The notes: generated by a model not told the origin, from the letters alone. Positions 8,484 through 17,279 are shown, counted from the stretch's first letter. The stretch is 64,000 bases of DNA from CAILZL01 sp050248275 (GCA_050248275.1 JBFWSR010000002.1:62001-126000); one strand, 5' to 3'. Program-made: numbers and translations.

Positions 8484-9062
8484 TCAGCCCAGCCAGGTGC
8501 GCACGCGTCCGGTATCGAGATGCACGAAATCCGACTTGGCGTAGAAGCCCACGCCGCCACGCTGCGCCGACAGGGCAAGCTGTTGCAGTTTTTTCGTCGA
8601 GAAGCCGCTGATGCGCACGTCGATGGCGCGGCCTTGCATGTGCAGACTCTTCGTCGCCACGCCGGATGAGCGTTCATGCAGCGCGGCATTGGTTTGCGGC
8701 GAACGATAACCGGAAATCACTTCATATACCGCATCGCGGTCCGCCATGACCTGCAGGTCATACAGAATGTCGAGCAGTTGCGCATCCATGTCGCAAACCT
8801 CGCCGGTGCGGAAATCGCGCAGGAAATGATTGACCTGCGTCAGACAGCCGGACTGGTAGGCGCCGCTGCACCAGTAGTTCACCGACAGTTTTTCGCCGGT
8901 ATGGGTATGCACGAACGACAGGGAACGCGTTGCCAGCGATTGCGCCCGCAGCCCACTCAGCAGCCCCAGCGACAAGGCCGCGCCCGCCGCTGCGCGCAAC
9001 ACGCTGCGGCGCGAAACGCGCGGGGAACAAAGGAAACGATCGGGCTGGATGGCTCGGGTCAT
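8484..9062 (-). CDS. mepK: DUF882 / M15-type murein endopeptidase (MepK/YcbK-like)
   Basis: A 192-residue periplasmic metallopeptidase-like protein. E. coli MepK (YcbK) cleaves peptide cross-links, including the 3-3 links made by L,D-transpeptidases. The N-terminus has a twin-arginine-type signal (SRRSVLRAAAGAAL), which fits the known Tat export of YcbK. The zinc site typical of M15/DUF882 is visible: ISGYRSPQTN, then HMQGRAID (His and Asp ligands) and FVHLDTG (His ligand). ATG 9062 was preferred over an in-frame TTG at 9080. It converges on ldtD with a 25-base gap, putting cross-link maker and cutter side by side. Confidence 0.9.
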   Translation of the reverse strand: MTRAIQPDRFLCSPRVSRRSVLRAAAGAALSLGLLSGLRAQSLATRSLSFVHTHTGEKLSVNYWCSGAYQSGCLTQVNHFLRDFRTGEVCDMDAQLLDILYDLQVMADRDAVYEVISGYRSPQTNAALHERSSGVATKSLHMQGRAIDVRISGFSTKKLQQLALSAQRGGVGFYAKSDFVHLDTGRVRTWLG

Positions 9063-9203
9063 GCGGGCACCGGGCGACAAGTAAGGTGCAAGCTAAACCC
9101 ATCTGCCGGGGTGTTGGCAAGTGCGCATACACCGAAACGCCGATAAGCCGTTCTTCAAGACGGCATCATTGCGTCACTTTACCTGTGTGATAACAGGTAA
9201 GCA

Positions 9204-9232
9204 GGGCTCGCTTCGCAACGCGCAGCGAGCCC
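9204..9232 (-). terminator. Hairpin downstream of the ODC gene
   Basis: A 9-bp stem (GGGCTCGCT at 9204-9212 paired with 9224-9232), extended by an inner CGC/GCG stem, starts five bases past the decarboxylase stop codon. There is no strong T-run, so it is only a probable terminator. A second small hairpin (CAGGTAA arms, about 9179-9200) follows. Confidence 0.5.
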
Positions 9233-9236
9233 GGCA

Positions 9237-10460
9237 TTAACGGCGACGCTGCAGTTTAACCACACGGCCTTCGGCCGCCGGACGTTCATTCACCACCACC
9301 ACCTTGGCGCGGCGGAAGAAATTGAAATCCGTGGCGCTGGCCCAGGTATAGGCGCCCATCATGCGGCCAACGACCAGGTCGCCGATGTCCAGTTCAGGCA
9401 ATTCGATGTGGTCGTCGATGACATCGATGGAATCGCAGGTGGGACCGGCCAGCACGCTGGGAAACTGGGTATTGCCTTGCTTGAGCGCTGACACCGGATA
9501 CTTGGCGTGGTCGTACATCTGGCCGCTGTAAGAGCCATACACACCATCGTCCAGGTAATACCACCAGCGACCATCGCGCCTAGCCTTGCCCATGACCGTG
9601 GACACGGCAATACCAGCAGGCGCCGACAGAAAGCGACCCGGTTCGGCAATCAGACGCACGTGCCTGGGCAGCTTGGCCAAGGCGGCGCGGATCGGCGCAC
9701 AGAACTCGTCGATCGGCGGCACGACTTCGTTATAGGACACCGGAAAGCCACCGCCGATGTCCAGCACATCCAGCGCTGGCAGACCCGCGAGCAGGGCTTC
9801 TGCAATCAGATTGTTGCAGGCTTCGATGGCCTCGACATATTTGGAGGATTCGCCCGCCTGCGAACCCACATGAAAACTCAAGCCCTTGACGCGCACGCCC
9901 AGCGACCGCGCCAGTTCCAGCAGACCCAGCACGGCGCCCGGTTCGCAACCGAACTTGCGCGACAGGTCCACCACTGCGTTGGGACTGCGGAACGACACGC
10001 GGATCAACAGCTCGGCGCGCTTGCGATAGCGGGCAAACTTGCGCACTTCATCGGGATTGTCGGCCACAAAGGTGTTCACGCCGAAGCGCAGCGCATCGCG
10101 AATGTCGCTGTCGCGTTTGATCGGGTGGGTGTGGATGCAGCGTTCCGGCGCAATGCCGGCGGTCTTGACCAGCTCCACTTCGCCAGTGGTGGCCAGATCG
10201 AAGAACGCGCCTTCGTCGCGCAGACAGGACACCACAGCGGCATGCGGCAGCGGCTTCAGCGCGTAATGCAGATCGACGCCCGGCAATGCCGCCTTGAGCG
10301 CACGATACTGACGACGCACCTGTTCGCAGTCGAGGATCAGCAAGGGCGAACCGAAACGCGCCGCCAGCGAGCGGATGGCCGCTTCGTTCAGCGTGGTGGC
10401 GTCGTGATCGGAAGAAGATGAAAAATGCGATAAGGCCTGCACGGCCGCACGGGGTAACAC
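9237..10460 (-). CDS. Type III PLP-dependent ornithine (lysine/ornithine) decarboxylase
   Basis: A 407-residue fold-III decarboxylase that makes putrescine from ornithine (some members also act on lysine). The PLP lysine is K69 in HYALKPLPH, the bacterial variant of YAVKCN. GGGFPVS binds the phosphate, EPGRFL precedes the C-terminal barrel, and GPTCDSIDVI holds the catalytic cysteine and the aspartates that recognise the substrate amine. Length fits the ~390-residue bacterial ODCs. I chose GTG 10460 because GAGG lies eight bases upstream; a GTG at 10508 in the same frame lacks a ribosome-binding site. A promoter candidate at 10620-10647 would give a leader of about 150 bases. Confidence 0.9.
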   Translation of the reverse strand: MLPRAAVQALSHFSSSSDHDATTLNEAAIRSLAARFGSPLLILDCEQVRRQYRALKAALPGVDLHYALKPLPHAAVVSCLRDEGAFFDLATTGEVELVKTAGIAPERCIHTHPIKRDSDIRDALRFGVNTFVADNPDEVRKFARYRKRAELLIRVSFRSPNAVVDLSRKFGCEPGAVLGLLELARSLGVRVKGLSFHVGSQAGESSKYVEAIEACNNLIAEALLAGLPALDVLDIGGGFPVSYNEVVPPIDEFCAPIRAALAKLPRHVRLIAEPGRFLSAPAGIAVSTVMGKARRDGRWWYYLDDGVYGSYSGQMYDHAKYPVSALKQGNTQFPSVLAGPTCDSIDVIDDHIELPELDIGDLVVGRMMGAYTWASATDFNFFRRAKVVVVNERPAAEGRVVKLQRRR

Positions 10461-10619
10461 CTGTGGAACCTCACATAAAAAGCTGCAAAACACACTTAAC
10501 CAACCCACTCAAGAGTCTGGTCGAGCGGCACCTGCAGCTTGATTAGGCCCCTGTCATTTCAAACAGGCTATGGGTGCTCTCTTACACAGGCGCGGCGACT
10601 GAGCATCGCCGGCGCGCGC

Positions 10620-10647
10620 AATGTAGCAAAAACAGTCCGCGATGCAA
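10620..10647 (-). promoter_or_regulatory. Candidate sigma-70 promoter for the ODC gene
   Basis: On the minus strand, -35 TTGCAT (10642-10647) and an extended -10, TGC-TACATT (10620-10625), are separated by 16 bases and followed by a GCGCGC-rich discriminator. The predicted start is near 10612, leaving a leader of about 150 bases that contains a small CCTGT/ACAGG hairpin (10550-10567) and a short arginine-containing reading frame (10568-10606). Confidence 0.55.
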
Positions 10648-10722
10648 GAACTCAATCACGGTTTTTTGATAAAGATTGTTTGACGAGGCGATACGGTTGG
10701 AAATTTGTGCGCAAGATCTGGC

Positions 10723-11766
10723 TCAAGGCAGCTCGGCATCGTCGCCCAGATCGGCTTTCAATGCCGCGATGTCCGGATCGTAGGTCACCACATTTTCCGC
10801 TACGGCGGCCCGCCGCAGGCGATCGCGCACGGCATCCCATTTCTCCCCATCCGGCACTTCTTCGACGAGGATGATGCGCGCACCTGCCTTGTCCAGCGTG
10901 CGCAGGTTGGCGTACAGGTTGCGCGCGTAGATGTCCGGCCGCATGCCAGCATTGATCCAGGTCATGTGTTCGCTGGCCTTGCCCGGCGGACGCATGGCCA
11001 GTACCGCCACTTTTTCCCGGTCTTCGGTGAATTCCTTCATCACCTGCTCCAGATTCCTGCTGGGCACGATGTTCAACGGCGTGCCCGGCGAGTAATGCCG
11101 CGCCAGCATGCCCGGCGCACGCGGCGCATCGGGATCGGGAGCCGCCGTTACTTCCGGCACCACCGCCTGCAACTGCGACAGGGTGATTGAACCCGGTCGC
11201 AACAAATGCGGCACTTCGCCAACGCAACTGACGATGGTGGATTCCAGGCCAATCTTGCAGTCCTCGCCGTCGAGCACGATCTTCACTTCATCGCCGAATT
11301 CTTCGCGCACATGTTCAGCGCGGGTCGGACTGACATGCCCGAAACGATTCGCCGAAGGTGCGGCAATGCCGCCACCGAAAGCGGTCAGCAACTGCTGCGC
11401 CACCGGATGACTCGGTACACGAATCGCCACAGTGTCCTGACCACCGGTCACTACATCGGCCACTGCCGGCGCGCGCTTCAACACCAGCGTCAATGGACCG
11501 GGCCAGAACGCAGCCGCCAGTTTCTGCGCAGCTGGCGACAGATCGCGCGCCCAGCGCGGCAAATATTTCGGATCGTCCAGATGCACGATCACCGGGTGCG
11601 AACTGGGCCGTCCCTTGAGCTTGAAAATCTTGCGCACAGCTTCGGGATGGTTGGCGTTGGCGCCCAGGCCATACACTGTCTCGGTGGGAAATGCGACCAG
11701 TTCGCCGGCGCGCAGGGCTTCGACAGCTTCTTGAAGCTCTTCTTGGGAAATACGGGTGATTGCCAT
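10723..11766 (-). CDS. tsaC: L-threonylcarbamoyladenylate synthase, Sua5 type
   Basis: A 347-residue enzyme making threonylcarbamoyl-AMP from threonine, bicarbonate and ATP, the first step of t6A formation at position 37 of ANN-decoding tRNAs. The YrdC domain (about residues 8-200) shows the PTETVYGLGA, KLKGRPSSHP and SANRFGHVSPT blocks. A C-terminal Sua5 domain (about 215-345) makes it the long Sua5 form, unlike the ~190-residue enteric TsaC. ATG 11766 begins MAITRISQEEL; the longer frame to 11808 lacks a start signal. A -10-like box ends six bases before this ATG. It is divergent from the acyltransferase gene. Confidence 0.92.
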   Translation of the reverse strand: MAITRISQEELQEAVEALRAGELVAFPTETVYGLGANANHPEAVRKIFKLKGRPSSHPVIVHLDDPKYLPRWARDLSPAAQKLAAAFWPGPLTLVLKRAPAVADVVTGGQDTVAIRVPSHPVAQQLLTAFGGGIAAPSANRFGHVSPTRAEHVREEFGDEVKIVLDGEDCKIGLESTIVSCVGEVPHLLRPGSITLSQLQAVVPEVTAAPDPDAPRAPGMLARHYSPGTPLNIVPSRNLEQVMKEFTEDREKVAVLAMRPPGKASEHMTWINAGMRPDIYARNLYANLRTLDKAGARIILVEEVPDGEKWDAVRDRLRRAAVAENVVTYDPDIAALKADLGDDAELP

Positions 11767-11772
11767 GACGCA

Positions 11773-11778
11773 ATGATA
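11773..11778 (-). promoter_or_regulatory. Possible -10 box abutting the tsaC start
   Basis: TATCAT on the minus strand (five of six matches to the consensus) is separated from the tsaC ATG by only six bases. No Shine-Dalgarno sequence fits in between, and the -35 region is poor. Confidence 0.35.
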
Positions 11779-11902
11779 CACGGCCTGCTGTATTGACCGG
11801 CGTCCCATGACGCCGGACTGTCACCGGCCTGCAACAGCCCGGCCATCTAACCGCAACATAAGCGCTCTAGCGTGAAGCCTCATCAGCCAACGGTGAGCAT
11901 CC

Positions 11903-13753
11903 ATGCCGGCGGAATCCTCGGACTTTCAGCTTCAAGCCCAGCCATCCAACCCGTTCCAGTTACACACCCCCTGGCAACAACTGCCAGGTGTGGGCCGACT
12001 GCTCAATGCAGCCGCAACGCACGCCCTCGCCCTGACGCCACTGACGCGCGTCTATCAAGCGCTGGAACACTGCCGTAGCACTGCGGAATTTGCCGGCAAC
12101 GCCTTGCAGATAATGGGTGTGGGCAAGCAGATCGAAGCCACCGACCTGTTGCGCATTCCCACGCAGGGCGCCGCCATCGTGGTCGCCAATCATCCTTATG
12201 GCGGCCTGGAAGGTCTGTTGTTGATCGAGCTGCTGCTGCAACGCCGTGCCGATGTGCGCGTGCTGGCCAATCACTTGCTGTGGCGCATCCCCGAGCTGCG
12301 TCCGGTATTGATCCCGGTCGATGTACTCGATGCCAGTCGCAAGATTGCCAATCTCGCCGGTCTGCGTGCGGCCATCGCGCACGTCAAGACAGGTGGGCTG
12401 CTCGCGATGTTCCCGGCAGGCGCTGTCTCTCACCTGCACGGCACGCAGATTGTCGATCCAGCGTGGAATCCGACCGCCGCGCGCCTGATCCGCAAATGCA
12501 ATGCGCCGGTCACGCCCATTCATTTCGCCGGCCACAACAGCACAGGCTTTCAGTTGGCCGGCATGATTCACCCGTTGCTGCGCACGGCGATGCTGCCGCG
12601 CGAACTGGTCAACAAACGCAATCATCGAATTCAGGTCAGTGTCGGCAATGCCCTGCCCGCCAGCCAGATTCAAACCGTCACCGACGATACCGCGCTGGCC
12701 AGTCTGTTGCGGCTGCACACTTATGCACTCGCCAGACCCGCCACAAAACATTCCGGCACACACCGCAAACGTCAAACAGCAGGTATCAAACCGCTCAATG
12801 CGGTGGCTGATGCCATTTCTCCAACCCTGGTAGCAGCCGAACTGGCGGCCCTGCCGCAGGAACAACATCTGCTGGACGCCGGCGGTCTGCGTGTCGTGTA
12901 CGCACAAGCCGCGCAGTTGCCCTGGTCATTGCAGGAACTTGGCCGCCTGCGTGAGTTGACCTTCCGCGCTGTCGGCGAAGGTACCGGTCATGCGCTGGAC
13001 ATTGATCTGTTCGATAACTACTACACGCATCTGATCTGCTGGAATCCCGCCACCAAGGAAATCGTTGGCGGCTATCGCATCGGCATGGTCGATCAGATTC
13101 TCAAACACTACGGCCTGCGCGGCCTGTATACGCATACCCTGTTCAAGTTCGGACGCGAGCTGACCAATCATCCCGACATGGCGCAAGGCATGGCGCTGGA
13201 ACTGGGACGCTCGTTCGTACGCCCCGAATACCAGCGCAGCTTTACGCCGTTACTGGCTCTGTGGCGCGGCATCTCTGCCTATGTGGTGCGGCATCCGCAA
13301 TATCGCGTGCTGTTCGGTCCGGTCAGCATCAGCAACGACTATCTGCCCGCCTCACGCCTGATGCTGGTGGAATTTCTCAAACGGCACTGTTTCGATGCCG
13401 AGCTGTCGCGCCTGATCAAGCCGCGTACGCCTGTGCGCCGCCGTCATCCCCTCACCAGTCTGGGCAAGGATTTCGCACAGCTATCCGATCTCGACATGGT
13501 GTCCGCGCTGCTGTCGCAACTGGAACCCGATCAGAAAGGCGTCCCGGTACTGTTGCGTCAATACCTGAAACTGGGCGGCAAGCTGCTGGGCTTCAACCTC
13601 GACACACAGTTCGGCGATGCCATTGATGGCCTGATCATGGTCGATCTGCTGCACACGGATTTAAAAACCTTGCAGCGGTATATGGGCAAGGAGGAAGCAG
13701 TGGCTTACCTTGCCAGGCATGCTGCCACAACCAGAACGGGTTCAATAAATTGA
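11903..13753 (+). CDS. Two-domain acyltransferase, probable bifunctional ornithine lipid synthase (OlsF-like)
   Basis: A 616-residue fusion. The N-terminal half (about residues 60-260) is a lysophospholipid-acyltransferase (PlsC/OlsA) domain with NHPYGGLEG in place of the classical HX4D motif and the FPAGAVSHL block. The C-terminal half (about 310-540) is a GNAT-like domain of the OlsB type (LRELTFRAVGEGTG, GGYRIGMV, ELGRSFVRPEYQ). This order matches OlsF, which N-acylates and then O-acylates ornithine to make phosphate-free ornithine lipids. A hemolysin-like acyltransferase of other substrate is the alternative. The start has a GGTGAG element seven bases upstream. The gene is divergent from tsaC and convergent with the ABC-F gene, across a palindrome. 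An ornithine decarboxylase is nearby, but the link is speculative. Confidence 0.8.
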   Translation: MPAESSDFQLQAQPSNPFQLHTPWQQLPGVGRLLNAAATHALALTPLTRVYQALEHCRSTAEFAGNALQIMGVGKQIEATDLLRIPTQGAAIVVANHPYGGLEGLLLIELLLQRRADVRVLANHLLWRIPELRPVLIPVDVLDASRKIANLAGLRAAIAHVKTGGLLAMFPAGAVSHLHGTQIVDPAWNPTAARLIRKCNAPVTPIHFAGHNSTGFQLAGMIHPLLRTAMLPRELVNKRNHRIQVSVGNALPASQIQTVTDDTALASLLRLHTYALARPATKHSGTHRKRQTAGIKPLNAVADAISPTLVAAELAALPQEQHLLDAGGLRVVYAQAAQLPWSLQELGRLRELTFRAVGEGTGHALDIDLFDNYYTHLICWNPATKEIVGGYRIGMVDQILKHYGLRGLYTHTLFKFGRELTNHPDMAQGMALELGRSFVRPEYQRSFTPLLALWRGISAYVVRHPQYRVLFGPVSISNDYLPASRLMLVEFLKRHCFDAELSRLIKPRTPVRRRHPLTSLGKDFAQLSDLDMVSALLSQLEPDQKGVPVLLRQYLKLGGKLLGFNLDTQFGDAIDGLIMVDLLHTDLKTLQRYMGKEEAVAYLARHAATTRTGSIN

Positions 13754-13781
13754 CACCCTAAAGATTGATCACGATGTAGCC

Positions 13782-13807
13782 GTAGGTCGGGTGCCGCCCC
13801 GACCTAC
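13782..13807. repeat. GTAG-headed palindrome (REP-like)
   Basis: A perfect 10-bp stem (GTAGGTCGGG at 13782-13791, CCCGACCTAC at 13798-13807) with a six-base loop, in the 58-base gap between convergent genes. The same arm occurs at 32481-32506. It may also end transcription from both sides. Confidence 0.75.
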
Positions 13808-13811
13808 AAAA

Positions 13812-15416
13812 TCACACCTCAATTCCCTGCGACTTCAGGTACTCATCGTAAGTACCCTTGAAGTCCACGATCCTGCCGCCGGGTTTGAGTTCGATGATGC
13901 GATTGGCGATGCCGCCGACGAATTCACGGTCGTGCGAGACGAAGATCAGGGTGCCGGGATATTTTTCCAGACCTATCTGCAGCGACTCGATGGTTTCCAT
14001 GTCCATGTGATTGGTGGGCTCGTCCATCACCAGCACGTTGGGTTTGGTCATGATCAGTTTGCCGTAGATCATGCGGCCCTTTTCACCGCCGGACAGCACC
14101 TTCACCGATTTCCTGCCGTCATCGCCGGTGAACAACAAGCGGCCGAGCGTGGCGCGCACAATCTGCTCGTCATCGGTGGCGCCTTTCCACTGACCCAGCC
14201 AGCTCACCAGGTCGATGTCTTCCGCAAAATCGGTGGTGGGATCCTGCGGCATGTAACCGGGCTTGGCATTTTCGGCCCAGGTTACCTTGCCCTGGGCAGG
14301 TTTGAGCTCCCCAATCAGGCAGCGCATCAGCGTGGTCTTGCCCACACCATTGGCGCCGATCACGGCCACACGTTCACCCACTTCGACATTGAAGCTGATG
14401 TTCTTCAGCACTTCGGTCTGCGAGTCGGGATAGGTGAAGCTCAGTCCTTCAATTTCGAACGGTACGCGATGCAGCTTCTTGTCCTGCTCGAAGCGGATGA
14501 ACGGGTTCTGACGTGACGAGGGCTTCATGTCCTCGATCTTGATCTTGTCGATCTGCTTCAGACGCGAAGTGGCTTGTCTGGCCTTGGACTTGTTGGCCGA
14601 AAAGCGCCGCACGAATTCCTGCAACTCCGCCACCCGCTCCTTGGCCTTGGCGTTCTGCGCCGACAGCAATTCACGCGCCTGTGTCGAGGCCAGCATGAAG
14701 TCGTCGTAGTTGCCGGGATATATCCTGATCTGACCGTAATCGAGATCGGCCATGTGCGTGCATACCGACTTCAGGAAGTGGCGATCATGGCTGATGATCA
14801 CCATGGTGGCGTTGTAGCCATTGAGCGTGTCTTCCAGCCAGCGGATGGTGTTGATGTCGAGATTGTTGGTGGGTTCATCCAGCAACAGTACATCGGGCGT
14901 GGAGAACAACGCCTGCGCCAGCAGCACACGCAGCTTCCAGCCCGGCGCCACTTCGCGCATCGGGCCATTGTGCAATGACGGGTCAATGCCTGCTTCGGTC
15001 AACAGGCTCGCGGCGCGCGACTCGGCATCATAACCCCCGTATTCGGCAAACCTGGCCTCAAGATCGGCGGCGCGCATGTAGTCATCGTCGGTTGCATCGG
15101 CATTGGCATAGATGGCATCACGTTCAGTCATGGCCTGCCACATTTCCACATGGCCCATCATCACCACATCCAGCACACGGATGTCTTCGTAGGCAAACTG
15201 ATCCTGTTTCAGCTTGCCCAGACGCAGACCCGGCTGCAGCATCACTTCGCCTGCGCTTTGCTCCAGATCGCCGCCGAGAATTTTCATGAAGGTGGACTTG
15301 CCGCAGCCATTGGCGCCGATCAGGCCATAGCGGTTACCGTCAACAAACTTGACGGAGACATTTTCAAACAGCGGCTTGGCGCCGAACTGCATGGTGATAT
15401 TGGCGGTAGAGAGCAT
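13812..15416 (-). CDS. ybiT: ABC-F family ATPase, YbiT type
   Basis: A 534-residue soluble ABC-F protein with no membrane segment; the family binds ribosomes and affects translation. Two ABC modules: Walker A GANGCGKST and GANGVGKTT, Walker B LLLDEPTNNLD and LVMDEPTNHMD. The signature LSGGEKGRM is canonical in the second module, while the first has the degenerate APGWKLR typical of YbiT. The inter-domain linker (RFSANKSKARQATSR) is the P-site tRNA-interaction motif region. Sequence follows E. coli YbiT closely from the first residues (ITMQFGAKPLFENVSVKF), which fixes the start at ATG 15416. Confidence 0.93.
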   Translation of the reverse strand: MLSTANITMQFGAKPLFENVSVKFVDGNRYGLIGANGCGKSTFMKILGGDLEQSAGEVMLQPGLRLGKLKQDQFAYEDIRVLDVVMMGHVEMWQAMTERDAIYANADATDDDYMRAADLEARFAEYGGYDAESRAASLLTEAGIDPSLHNGPMREVAPGWKLRVLLAQALFSTPDVLLLDEPTNNLDINTIRWLEDTLNGYNATMVIISHDRHFLKSVCTHMADLDYGQIRIYPGNYDDFMLASTQARELLSAQNAKAKERVAELQEFVRRFSANKSKARQATSRLKQIDKIKIEDMKPSSRQNPFIRFEQDKKLHRVPFEIEGLSFTYPDSQTEVLKNISFNVEVGERVAVIGANGVGKTTLMRCLIGELKPAQGKVTWAENAKPGYMPQDPTTDFAEDIDLVSWLGQWKGATDDEQIVRATLGRLLFTGDDGRKSVKVLSGGEKGRMIYGKLIMTKPNVLVMDEPTNHMDMETIESLQIGLEKYPGTLIFVSHDREFVGGIANRIIELKPGGRIVDFKGTYDEYLKSQGIEV

Positions 15417-15511
15417 TATTCCAATTACCAAACGCAAGCGCGGCCTGGAGGCCGCGCGGAGATTCACGGAGAGTCGATATGGGAGCCGGGGTCAAGCCGG
15501 CAACGCGCATT

Positions 15512-16834
15512 CTACCCCGATATGACTGTTTTCGCTCGGTTGGCCGTACTTGCGGCAAATGTTGCCTGTCTGCCGATCAACCATAACGCCACCCACGTCA
15601 GCAACCCTGCCGCCGACAGGTAGTAACCCACATACTGCAAACCGTAATGGCTGGCCAGATAGGTGGCTATATAGGGCGCCAATGAAGCGCCGATGATGCC
15701 GGCGAGATTGAAGGTCAATGACGCGCCGGTGTAGCGCACGGCAGTGGGAAACAGTTCGGCCAGCGACGCGCCAATGGGCCCATAGGTCAGTCCCATCAGA
15801 CCCAGCCCCAGACACAGGAACAGCAGCACATTGAATTTGCTGCCGGACCCAAACAGGGGCGCGAATGCCAGACCGAATGCCACCACCAGTAACGCAGCCA
15901 GCATCAACATCCGACGCTGGCCATATTTATCCGCAGCCAGGGCGGACAGCGGAATGGTCACTGCAAAAAACAATACGCCGATCAGTTGCAGCACCAGAAA
16001 ATCCTGCCGCGCAAAGCCCAATGCCGAGGTTCCCCAACTCAACGCAAACACCGTCATCAGATAAAACACCACAAAAGTCGCCACAGCCGACAGCGTACCC
16101 AGCAGCAGGATGCCAGGATGATCCTTCATCACCGTCAGCATGGGCAGACGCACGCGCTCGTCATTCTCGATCGCTTGTTTGAACGCCGGGGTTTCTTCCA
16201 GACGCAGGCGCACATACAAGCCCACAAACACCAGCAGCGAACTGGCCAGAAACGGCACGCGCCACCCCCAGGCAAAGAACTGCGCATCGCTGATCCATTC
16301 GCTCAACAGCAGAAAAATGCCCGTTGAGCAGATAAAACCCAGCGGCGCGCCCAGTTGCGGAAACATGCCATACCAGGCGCGCTTGCCGGGTGGCGCATTC
16401 TCCGTGGCCAGCAGCACCGCCCCGCCCCATTCGCCGCCCAGCCCCAACCCCTGACCCAGACGGCATAGCGCCAGCAGCAAGGGCGCGAACACACCGATGC
16501 TTACATACGTGGGCAGCAAGCCAATCGCCACCGTCGATAACCCCATGGTCAGCAACGCCGCCACCAGCGTTGCCTTGCGCCCGACGCGATCGCCAAAGTG
16601 CCCGAACACTGCTGATCCTACCGGTCGCGCGAAAAACGCCAGGGCAAAAGTCGCCAGCGATTGCAGCGTCGCCGTAGTGGCATTGCCCGGCGGGAAAAAC
16701 AGCTTGGGAAACACCAGCACGGCCGCCGTGGCATAGATGTAGAAATCGAAAAACTCGATGGTGGTGCCAATCAAACTGGCAAACAACACCCGGCGCGGAG
16801 AATTGCCGCTGCGCGGTTCAAGCTCATATCCCAT
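15512..16834 (-). CDS. MFS transporter, metabolite:H+ symporter (MHS) family
   Basis: A 440-residue protein with 12 predicted transmembrane helices. MHS-family marks are the N-terminal IGTTIEFFDFYIYATAA, the loop 2-3 motif GHFGDRVGRK, and the QGLGLGGEWGGAV signature of helix 4. Relatives include YhjE, ShiA, ProP and KgtP, which carry organic acids, shikimate or osmolytes; the substrate here cannot be told. It lies downstream of the divergent toxin-antitoxin promoter region and 95 bases upstream of the ABC-F gene, without an obvious functional tie to either. Confidence 0.9.
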   Translation of the reverse strand: MGYELEPRSGNSPRRVLFASLIGTTIEFFDFYIYATAAVLVFPKLFFPPGNATTATLQSLATFALAFFARPVGSAVFGHFGDRVGRKATLVAALLTMGLSTVAIGLLPTYVSIGVFAPLLLALCRLGQGLGLGGEWGGAVLLATENAPPGKRAWYGMFPQLGAPLGFICSTGIFLLLSEWISDAQFFAWGWRVPFLASSLLVFVGLYVRLRLEETPAFKQAIENDERVRLPMLTVMKDHPGILLLGTLSAVATFVVFYLMTVFALSWGTSALGFARQDFLVLQLIGVLFFAVTIPLSALAADKYGQRRMLMLAALLVVAFGLAFAPLFGSGSKFNVLLFLCLGLGLMGLTYGPIGASLAELFPTAVRYTGASLTFNLAGIIGASLAPYIATYLASHYGLQYVGYYLSAAGLLTWVALWLIGRQATFAASTANRAKTVISG

Positions 16835-16878
16835 TTACATCATCCACTGGTAAAGCCGGTGCGGATTCTCGCACGGTT

Positions 16879-16894
16879 ACCGGAGAATTCCGGT
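16879..16894. repeat. Short palindrome upstream of the toxin-antitoxin operon
   Basis: ACCGGA and TCCGGT arms separated by GAAT, about 24 bases upstream of the -35 box of the antitoxin promoter and between divergent genes. It may be an operator for the antitoxin or for a regulator of the MFS gene, or may simply be chance. Confidence 0.3.
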
Positions 16895-16917
16895 TGGATT
16901 TTTCCATGCCGATGAAC

Positions 16918-16946
16918 TTGACTGACGCAAACAGCACCCGTATAAA
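16918..16946 (+). promoter_or_regulatory. Near-consensus sigma-70 promoter of the toxin-antitoxin operon
   Basis: TTGACT (16918-16923) and TATAAA (16941-16946) are separated by exactly 17 bases. Transcription would start near 16953, 23 bases before the antitoxin ATG, with AAGG (16964-16967) as ribosome-binding site. It is the best promoter match I found in the window. Confidence 0.75.
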
Positions 16947-16975
16947 CATTTAACGTATTCATTAAGGTATTTACC

Positions 16976-17278
16976 ATGGGTTTCGGCACCGACGATATCG
17001 TTCCGCTCAACCAGGTACGCGCACGGCTGTCCGATCTGGCCGAACAAGTGCGCGGCGGCAAGGAAAAGATCATCACCCGCAACGGCGAAAGTTACGTAGC
17101 CTTGATTGATGCGCGTCGATTGGACCATTACCACCGACTGGAACGTGAGCGCATTCACTTGACTCTGATCGATGATGCACTGAGCGGCATGGCCGATCTG
17201 AACCTGGGCCGAACGCTGAGCGTCAAGGAAGCGCGCGCCAGATACCGCACCGCGCACAAGAAAAAATCCAAGCCATAA
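16976..17278 (+). CDS. Phd/YefM-family antitoxin
   Basis: A 100-residue type II antitoxin. The N-terminal part (about residues 8-55) has the Phd/YefM fold: VPLNQVRARLSDLAEQVRGG, then ITRNGESYVALIDARRL. This domain binds the operon's own promoter; the basic C-terminal tail (about 60-100) would wrap the toxin. The stop is one base before the toxin start, the usual antitoxin-first layout, so the two are translationally coupled. Regulation is probably negative autoregulation at the strong promoter upstream, judging from the family. Confidence 0.88.
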   Translation: MGFGTDDIVPLNQVRARLSDLAEQVRGGKEKIITRNGESYVALIDARRLDHYHRLERERIHLTLIDDALSGMADLNLGRTLSVKEARARYRTAHKKKSKP

Positions 17279-17279
17279 C

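Noticed and set aside
11960..12907. A 315-codon open frame on the minus strand inside the acyltransferase gene
   Set aside because: It is antisense to a gene with clear domains, and its translation is rich in Cys, Gln and His without any motif, as expected for a GC-rich shadow frame.
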